A program made the translations under genes and the position numbers. Positions 5,582 to 9,880 of a DNA stretch of 9,880 nt are shown here, piece after piece (position 1 is the stretch's first letter; every line of letters begins with the position of its first letter). The notes under the pieces were generated by a model. The model was not told the origin of the DNA. It was given only the letters and a program-made list of their open reading frames with translations, and did no database searches. The stretch covers positions 1 through 9,880 of the forward strand of contig DASWIV010000289.1 in NCBI GenBank assembly GCA_036397475.1. The letters run 5' to 3'. This stretch comes from DASWIV01 sp036397475 (lineage in GTDB: Bacteria; JAJVIF01; JAPKYR01).

Positions 5582-7102
5582 ATGGATTCACGACCGTCCA
5601 TTCTATTCATTGCCCTTACCCAGGAGGAGTACGTGCCGTCGAACGTCAAGCGGTTCGGAGCCCGCTACGCATTCGACCTCATGCCCCATAAGCATGCGAT
5701 TCTCGCACTGATAGCATGGCTGAGACAAAACAATTGCGACGGCCACTACATCCGGTTACATCCCGGTGATACGGACGCAAGAAGTAAGATCTCCGAGAAA
5801 ATCGACGAGACGAAGCCGGACGCAGTCGGATTCAGCCTGGTTACTGAAGAGCTGCATATTCATTACCGGGTCATTCAATGGCTCAAGTACAAATACAAGA
5901 ATCTTCCTGTGATTGTCGGGGGTCCGCATGTAAGCGCGGAGCCAAAACACACGCTGCAGAATTTTCCGCTAATCGACTATGTGTGCATCGGTGAGGGCGA
6001 AGCGACATTAACTGAATGGCTAAGGAAAATTCATGAGGGTCGAAGTACTCTTGAGATGCATGCGATATCGGGACTCGCCTTCAAAGATCTTTCGGGAGAT
6101 GTTGTAATAAATGAATCGCGTCCTGGATTTAAGGATATAAACATCCTCCCCGACCCTGCCTTCGACCTGATAATCGATGAGAATTTTTCCAGGGCGGTCG
6201 ACACGATATTTCCACTGGTATCTTCCTATGGATGCCGCTTCTACTGTACATTCTGTGGAGCGGACCATGGGAATTACAGGCACTTCACCCCGCAAAGGCT
6301 CGCTCAACAGATCCAGAACGCGCAGGAAAATTATGGGGCGAAATATTTCGGCATAAGGGATTCGACATGGCCGCCGTCCAGAAAATGGCTCTACGAATTC
6401 ATCCACGAGGTCAGTAAACGGAAACTCAGGTTCAAGTTCCATTTTGAAACGAGAGCGGGAATCCTGGATGAGGACGATTTCCGGATGCTTAAGAAAATTG
6501 GCTTGCAGGCTGTGGCTGTGGGAGTTGAGTCGGGCGATCACGGGATGCTGATAAGTATGAAAAAGGCGATCACGGTCGATATGGCGAAAAGAACATTCGC
6601 CGCACTTAATAATGCTGGAATATTGTCCATAGCATTTTTCATGTTCGGAAATTACGGTGAGAATCGTGACAGCGTGAAAAATACGATCAAGGTTATCAAC
6701 GACCTTAATCCAGCGATATTGTCGATTTCGACAATGATCCCGTTTCCGGGCACGGAATCTTTCGAGCATGTCCCTGAGAAGCATAAAACCTGGTGGATGG
6801 GGATGGATGGGTTTCCTTCGATATGTGATTTTTCAGTTGAGGAACTTCACAGGATACGGGCGGATGTTCATATAAGGTATCCTATCAGGTGGGAATACCT
6901 GAATGAGCACGTGTTCAGGCAGGGCTTACCGCTGGTAATCCGAAAAATCTGCTACAATATTTTTGCGGTTCACCTGCGACGGTATCTGCTGGGGAAGTCC
7001 GAGCAGTCGGGTGTGTTTAGATTCGCGATCAGGCTACTCAAAAGGGCTTTGAATTCCAACCCGACTGAGATGACTGATTTCAAGTCGGAAAATGGATACT
7101 GA
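5582..7102 (+). CDS. B12-binding-type radical SAM enzyme
   Basis: A 506-residue cytoplasmic enzyme. Residues 1 to about 150 form a Rossmann-like cobalamin-binding domain of the BchE/HpnP-like class: AVGFSLVTEE (81-90), PVIVGGPHVSAEP (109-121) and IDYVCIGEGEATL (131-143). The radical SAM domain follows, with the iron-sulfur cluster ligands C218, C222 and C225 in GCRFYCTFCG (CxxxCxxC) and later the family segments VAVGVESGD (311-319) and FFMFGNYGE (352-360). The C-terminal 100 or so residues are basic and unassigned. Such proteins perform methylations, ring formations or other radical reactions; the substrate is unknown here. I chose the ATG at 5582 because AGGAG (5568-5572) lies nine bases upstream; a GTG at 5546 in frame sits inside the leader hairpin and has no ribosome binding site. 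It stands alone, closed by a terminator. Confidence 0.9.
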   Translation: MDSRPSILFIALTQEEYVPSNVKRFGARYAFDLMPHKHAILALIAWLRQNNCDGHYIRLHPGDTDARSKISEKIDETKPDAVGFSLVTEELHIHYRVIQWLKYKYKNLPVIVGGPHVSAEPKHTLQNFPLIDYVCIGEGEATLTEWLRKIHEGRSTLEMHAISGLAFKDLSGDVVINESRPGFKDINILPDPAFDLIIDENFSRAVDTIFPLVSSYGCRFYCTFCGADHGNYRHFTPQRLAQQIQNAQENYGAKYFGIRDSTWPPSRKWLYEFIHEVSKRKLRFKFHFETRAGILDEDDFRMLKKIGLQAVAVGVESGDHGMLISMKKAITVDMAKRTFAALNNAGILSIAFFMFGNYGENRDSVKNTIKVINDLNPAILSISTMIPFPGTESFEHVPEKHKTWWMGMDGFPSICDFSVEELHRIRADVHIRYPIRWEYLNEHVFRQGLPLVIRKICYNIFAVHLRRYLLGKSEQSGVFRFAIRLLKRALNSNPTEMTDFKSENGY

Positions 7103-7131
7103 GAATATTAAGTATGATTTTAATGTAAAAT

Positions 7132-7159
7132 TCTCCCGTCCCGACGAGGGAGATTTTTT
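7132..7159 (+). terminator. Intrinsic terminator after the radical SAM gene; also carries the next gene's ribosome binding site
   Basis: TCTCCC (7132-7137) pairs with GGGAGA (7148-7153) around GTCCCGACGA, followed by six T (7154-7159). Within the loop GTC and GAC can add three more pairs, and outer A/T bases can extend the stem. It begins 30 bases after the radical SAM stop. The 3' arm overlaps AGGGAG (7147-7152), the only ribosome binding site available to the transporter gene starting at 7163. Confidence 0.8.
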
Positions 7160-7162
7160 ATA

Positions 7163-8059
7163 TTGAGATTAAACTGGAAAATACTCAAATATGACCTGGT
7201 TATGCTGATCGCAGCAGCGATCTGGGGATTCGCGTTTGTCGCCCAGATCGAGGGCATGAAGAATGTCGGTCCATTTACCTTTATTGCGGTGCGGTTTGCG
7301 CTCGGAGCGTTGTCACTGGTTCCGCTGATGATTTTGTTCTGGGAAAAATTCAGCGACAACCACCTGGTACGGAAAAGTAACTCGAAACTACTTCTGCAGG
7401 GCGGAATTATCGCGGGAATTTTATTATTCCTTGGAGCTTCATTTCAGCAGGTCGGGCTCCAGTACACTACTGCCGGTAACGGCGGATTCATTACGGGGCT
7501 TTATGTGGTGATGGTTCCGATAGCCGGAATTTTCTGGAAGCACCGGACAGGAGTGATGACGTGGATAGGGGCTGGGCTTGCCGCTGTCGGGTTATATTTT
7601 TTGACGTCGGCAGGTACAGTCGAAATGAGCCTTGGAAACTGGCTGGTGTTCGTATGCGCGATCTGCTGGACATTTCATGTGATCACTATTGGAAGTTACT
7701 CTCCAAGGGTTGATTCGATAAAACTCGCATTCATACAATTCGCGCTCTGTTCATTTCTGGCATTTATAGTGGCGCTGATTTATGAGAAGTTTGTTTTGCA
7801 GGAGATCATGAATGCCGCATTACCGATAATTTACGCCGGGGTTTTTTCGTCGGGAATCGCATTCACCCTTCAGATTGTCGGGCAGAAAGTGGCACCCCCG
7901 GCACATGCGTCGATAATTTTGAGTCTTGAGTCGGTATTCGCTGTTCTGGGAGGATGGCTGCTTTTATCGGAGACCCTGGGATATCGATCGATAATCGGAT
8001 GTGTTCTAATGCTTTGTGGAATGATAATGTCGCAGCTACGGAAGAATTCCGGCGATTAA
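7163..8059 (+). CDS. EamA/DMT-superfamily transporter
   Basis: A 298-residue inner-membrane protein with about ten hydrophobic helices (roughly 11-28, 37-57, 79-96, 107-124, 130-149, 159-178, 187-206, 218-237, 246-266, 274-292), the two-times-five EamA repeat of the drug/metabolite transporter superfamily. Typical marks are AAAIWGFAFVAQ (17-28), the VGPFTFIAVRFALGA stretch (35-49), NGGFITGLYVV (106-116) and, in the second repeat, LSLESVFAVLGGWLLLSE (253-270). These carriers usually export amino acids, metabolites or toxic compounds; the substrate cannot be told. The proposed start is TTG 7163, ten bases after AGGGAG. The next in-frame ATG (7202) would cut into helix 1 and has no ribosome binding site. 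It converges with the Eis-like gene. Confidence 0.92.
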   Translation: MRLNWKILKYDLVMLIAAAIWGFAFVAQIEGMKNVGPFTFIAVRFALGALSLVPLMILFWEKFSDNHLVRKSNSKLLLQGGIIAGILLFLGASFQQVGLQYTTAGNGGFITGLYVVMVPIAGIFWKHRTGVMTWIGAGLAAVGLYFLTSAGTVEMSLGNWLVFVCAICWTFHVITIGSYSPRVDSIKLAFIQFALCSFLAFIVALIYEKFVLQEIMNAALPIIYAGVFSSGIAFTLQIVGQKVAPPAHASIILSLESVFAVLGGWLLLSETLGYRSIIGCVLMLCGMIMSQLRKNSGD

Positions 8060-8060
8060 C

Positions 8061-8105
8061 AAAACTAGATTTTAATGGTCTCGGACTCTAGGATCTGCCA
8101 GTTTT
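8061..8105. terminator. Possible weak bidirectional terminator between convergent genes
   Basis: AAAACT (8061-8066) pairs with AGTTTT (8100-8105), and the adjacent AGAT (8067-8070) with ATCT (8093-8096), leaving a three-base bulge and a 22-base loop. It fills the 44-base gap and overlaps the stop codon of the Eis-like gene. A-rich and T-rich flanks would suit termination in both directions, but the stem is AT-rich and the loop is large. Confidence 0.25.
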
Positions 8106-9285
8106 AAAAATCGTCGCGCATCCACGGGGACGGGCCTGAGAAAATCACCGACGCGTGCTCGATGTCTTTTTTAGTGGCTTTTATTGAGCTGTTGACCAGA
8201 AAATCGGTTCCGTAAAAATAGCATGAATAAAGCTGGGCGAGCTGGCGGATATCGATCTCAATTGAACCCTTCCCGCCTTGTTTGCATCGTCCCCTGCCCT
8301 TTTTGACCGAGAGGATCCAGTTACCGTTATTTTCAGGAACAATGTCATCTTCAATCTCGAAATGCACTTCCCCGTCGAGGAATTTCTGGTAGCCGCGTTG
8401 TTCGAGTGCGGATTTCACATTGACGATCCGCAGCATGACATTGCAGATGTCCTTTACATCCAGCATCCATTCAGGGGAGCAGTCGATAACCGGGTCTCCT
8501 GGTCCGGCGATGAATTTAATTTTTTTGACGAGCGATGAGTGGTCCGCGAGGAATGTGATCAATCTTAACGCCGCTCGATGAGTGGTTGCGGCGTAATCCC
8601 TTAGCTTTAATGGCTTATCGATATCTCTTACTGTAACGACAGCGTAGCCTTCGGGCTTGCCTTCGTACGAAATTATGTAGACGTCCCTGTGCTTATCCCA
8701 GATAGGCTCAAATATCCAGGTCCAGAAACTTTCATTCCTGTCAATATTTCCATTTGTCGCCGATGCGAATTTCCAATAAATATCTTTAAGAATATCAAGG
8801 GACGATTTGTCCACCCTTTCCATCTTGCAGTCGTGGGAGCGAACAAGGATTTTGGACGGATTGAGTTCATACACCTGTGACCTGTGCGCGACTTCGTAGC
8901 CGGATCTTCTGTAAAGCGGGATATTGGCTGGATAGAGCGTGGAGACCGCGTAGCCTTCCCTGTAAATCTCCCTGACACATTCATTCATCATGAAAGATGC
9001 TGCTCCCATACGCCTGTACTCCGGACGCACACCAACAAATGAAATGCCGACCGCGGGGACGCTTTTACCACCATAGAAATGTCCCCACGGAACCATCTGG
9101 ACTCCACCAACAAGCGTATCGACATCACGTACAGCACGCATGCTGTCTATCCCTTCAGTCTCCAGCCACTGCCTGACTTTTTTATATTCAGTAGGCGGAA
9201 CCAGAAGGGCATCTGAAACTATCTTGATAATCTCATCAAGTTCCTTTTTCTTGACTGGTGTGTACGTATAATCGATCTTCTCCAT
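8104..9285 (-). CDS. Eis-like GNAT N-acetyltransferase
   Basis: The 393 residues follow the Eis pattern. The N-terminal GNAT domain has the acetyl-CoA segment VGVRPEYRRMGAAS (84-97, RxxGxA core). A second GNAT-like region lies at about 150-280, and an SCP2-like C-terminal domain at about 290-393 ends in PSPWMRDDF. In mycobacterial Eis a tyrosine (Y126) and the C-terminal phenylalanine carboxylate take part in catalysis; here Y125 in PLYRRSGY and a terminal F393 fit both. Eis proteins acetylate amines, including several positions on aminoglycosides, but most homologues have unknown natural substrates, so resistance should not be assumed. AGGGG ends six bases before the ATG. The gene begins eight bases after the stop of the Ntn hydrolase gene and is probably co-transcribed with it. 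Confidence 0.9.
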   Translation of the reverse strand: MEKIDYTYTPVKKKELDEIIKIVSDALLVPPTEYKKVRQWLETEGIDSMRAVRDVDTLVGGVQMVPWGHFYGGKSVPAVGISFVGVRPEYRRMGAASFMMNECVREIYREGYAVSTLYPANIPLYRRSGYEVAHRSQVYELNPSKILVRSHDCKMERVDKSSLDILKDIYWKFASATNGNIDRNESFWTWIFEPIWDKHRDVYIISYEGKPEGYAVVTVRDIDKPLKLRDYAATTHRAALRLITFLADHSSLVKKIKFIAGPGDPVIDCSPEWMLDVKDICNVMLRIVNVKSALEQRGYQKFLDGEVHFEIEDDIVPENNGNWILSVKKGRGRCKQGGKGSIEIDIRQLAQLYSCYFYGTDFLVNSSIKATKKDIEHASVIFSGPSPWMRDDF

Positions 9286-9293
9286 ATTTTCCC

Positions 9294-9880
9294 CTACCCG
9301 AATAAGTTTTCGAATTTGAAATAGCCTGAACGGGATTCGTTTATATCATCGGATTCCCTGATGTAGAAATCGATATCGACAGACAGATTGTTCGCATCAT
9401 ATACGGCTTGCCAGAGAGTTCTCCCGGGACTGATTGCGCGGTCATCCATTGTGTCAGGAATTTCATCCATTCTCATAATCGAACGGTTGAATTCCTTGAT
9501 CTCTTCTTTTGAAAATTTTCGATCTCCTGATTTCACAACTTTATCCCGCAGCATGCAAAAACGGGAAACGGTCGTGTGCTGGTGGAATATTTCAGGAAGC
9601 TGCATCGGATCGGGATATATTCCAACCAGATGATTAGTCACAACCTGGGCGTTTCCATTATTTTGAGTGATCATTTCCCGATTTTGAAACGGACCCCTTT
9701 CGTAAATAAAGCTATTTCCGTGCTTATCACCAATTATGAAATGGCAGCGAACAAAGCCATAGTAGTTTTTTACATTCAGAACAGCGTCGATCGCTTCATC
9801 AACAGTTGAGCACGTGTCCAGTAAAAATCTGAGAATTTGAACTTCATTAATGCCGACCTGATCCGATGCGTGTTCAGCGG
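9294..9880 (-). CDS. Partial Ntn-type linear amide hydrolase (choloylglycine hydrolase/C45 acyltransferase-like), C-terminal 195 residues
   Basis: The frame is open to the window edge, so the N-terminus, including the expected catalytic N-terminal cysteine, is outside. The visible part contains VQILRFLLDTCSTVDEAIDA, then YGFVRCHFIIGDKHGNSFIYE, then VVTNH (fragment residues 79-83) and TLWQAVYDANNLSVDIDFYI near the end. This order is typical of Ntn hydrolases that cut or form linear amide bonds: conjugated bile acid hydrolases, penicillin V acylases, carcinine hydrolase and isopenicillin N acyltransferase-like C45 proteins. Which branch applies is not clear from this fragment. The ATG at 9674 is internal, since the family sequence continues upstream of it. 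First visible gene of a probable pair with the Eis-like gene. Confidence 0.82.
   Translation of the reverse strand, partial: AEHASDQVGINEVQILRFLLDTCSTVDEAIDAVLNVKNYYGFVRCHFIIGDKHGNSFIYERGPFQNREMITQNNGNAQVVTNHLVGIYPDPMQLPEIFHQHTTVSRFCMLRDKVVKSGDRKFSKEEIKEFNRSIMRMDEIPDTMDDRAISPGRTLWQAVYDANNLSVDIDFYIRESDDINESRSGYFKFENLFG

Noticed and set aside
5527..5690. Small frame from ATG 5527 overlapping the radical SAM start
   Set aside because: An AAGG lies before it, but spacing is short. The frame overlaps a strongly supported gene and resembles no family; length is within chance.
6020..6784. Minus-strand open frame of 254 codons
   Set aside because: It lies wholly antisense within the radical SAM gene, which has clear domains. 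The translation is arginine-rich and low in recognisable structure, typical of a shadow frame.
1..9880. CRISPR array, insertion sequence, phage or toxin-antitoxin module
   Set aside because: No regular direct repeats, terminal inverted repeats around a transposase, phage structural genes or small paired toxin/antitoxin frames were found.

Overview
The window comes from a bacterium with moderate GC (roughly half, by eye), clear Shine-Dalgarno sites and an encoded tRNA CCA end. A lipoprotein signal and a proton-translocating transhydrogenase fit a respiring, probably diderm organism. I cannot place the phylum. Gene order and the mixed functions look like an ordinary chromosome, possibly of an uncultivated lineage. 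I see no phage genes, transposases, CRISPR arrays or rRNA.

Layout. (1) 1-258, minus: N-terminal part of an unknown exported protein, with a perfect -10 box overlapped by an inverted repeat. (2) 451-3302, plus: a compact three-gene operon for the split (Rhodospirillum-type) NAD(P) transhydrogenase, pntAA-pntAB-pntB, ending at a hairpin. (3) 3408-3483, plus: tRNA-Ala(UGC) with its own near-consensus promoter and terminator. (4) 3519-5266, minus: a CapA-type lipoprotein, then the 5'-truncated remnant of a PhnB/VOC-like gene, then a small SnoaL/NTF2-like protein. (5) 5267-5581: a 315-base divergent intergenic region with an extended -10, an orphan ribosome binding site, a 15-base dyad and a hairpin touching the next gene's ribosome binding site. 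(6) 5582-7102, plus: a B12-binding-type radical SAM enzyme. (7) 7163-8059, plus: an EamA/DMT transporter whose ribosome binding site lies inside the preceding terminator stem. (8) 8104-9880, minus: an Eis-like N-acetyltransferase preceded by a partial Ntn-type amide hydrolase (choloylglycine hydrolase/C45-like), eight bases apart and probably one operon.

How the genes work together: the transhydrogenase genes form one complex that uses the proton gradient to make NADPH. The Ntn hydrolase and the Eis-like acetyltransferase both act on amide/amine chemistry and are probably co-transcribed, but their substrates cannot be read from sequence. The remaining genes look independent. I found no convincing new multi-gene system. 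The most useful leads are local: a decayed gene that overlaps the 3' end of capA, and several RNA or DNA hairpins placed on expression signals.
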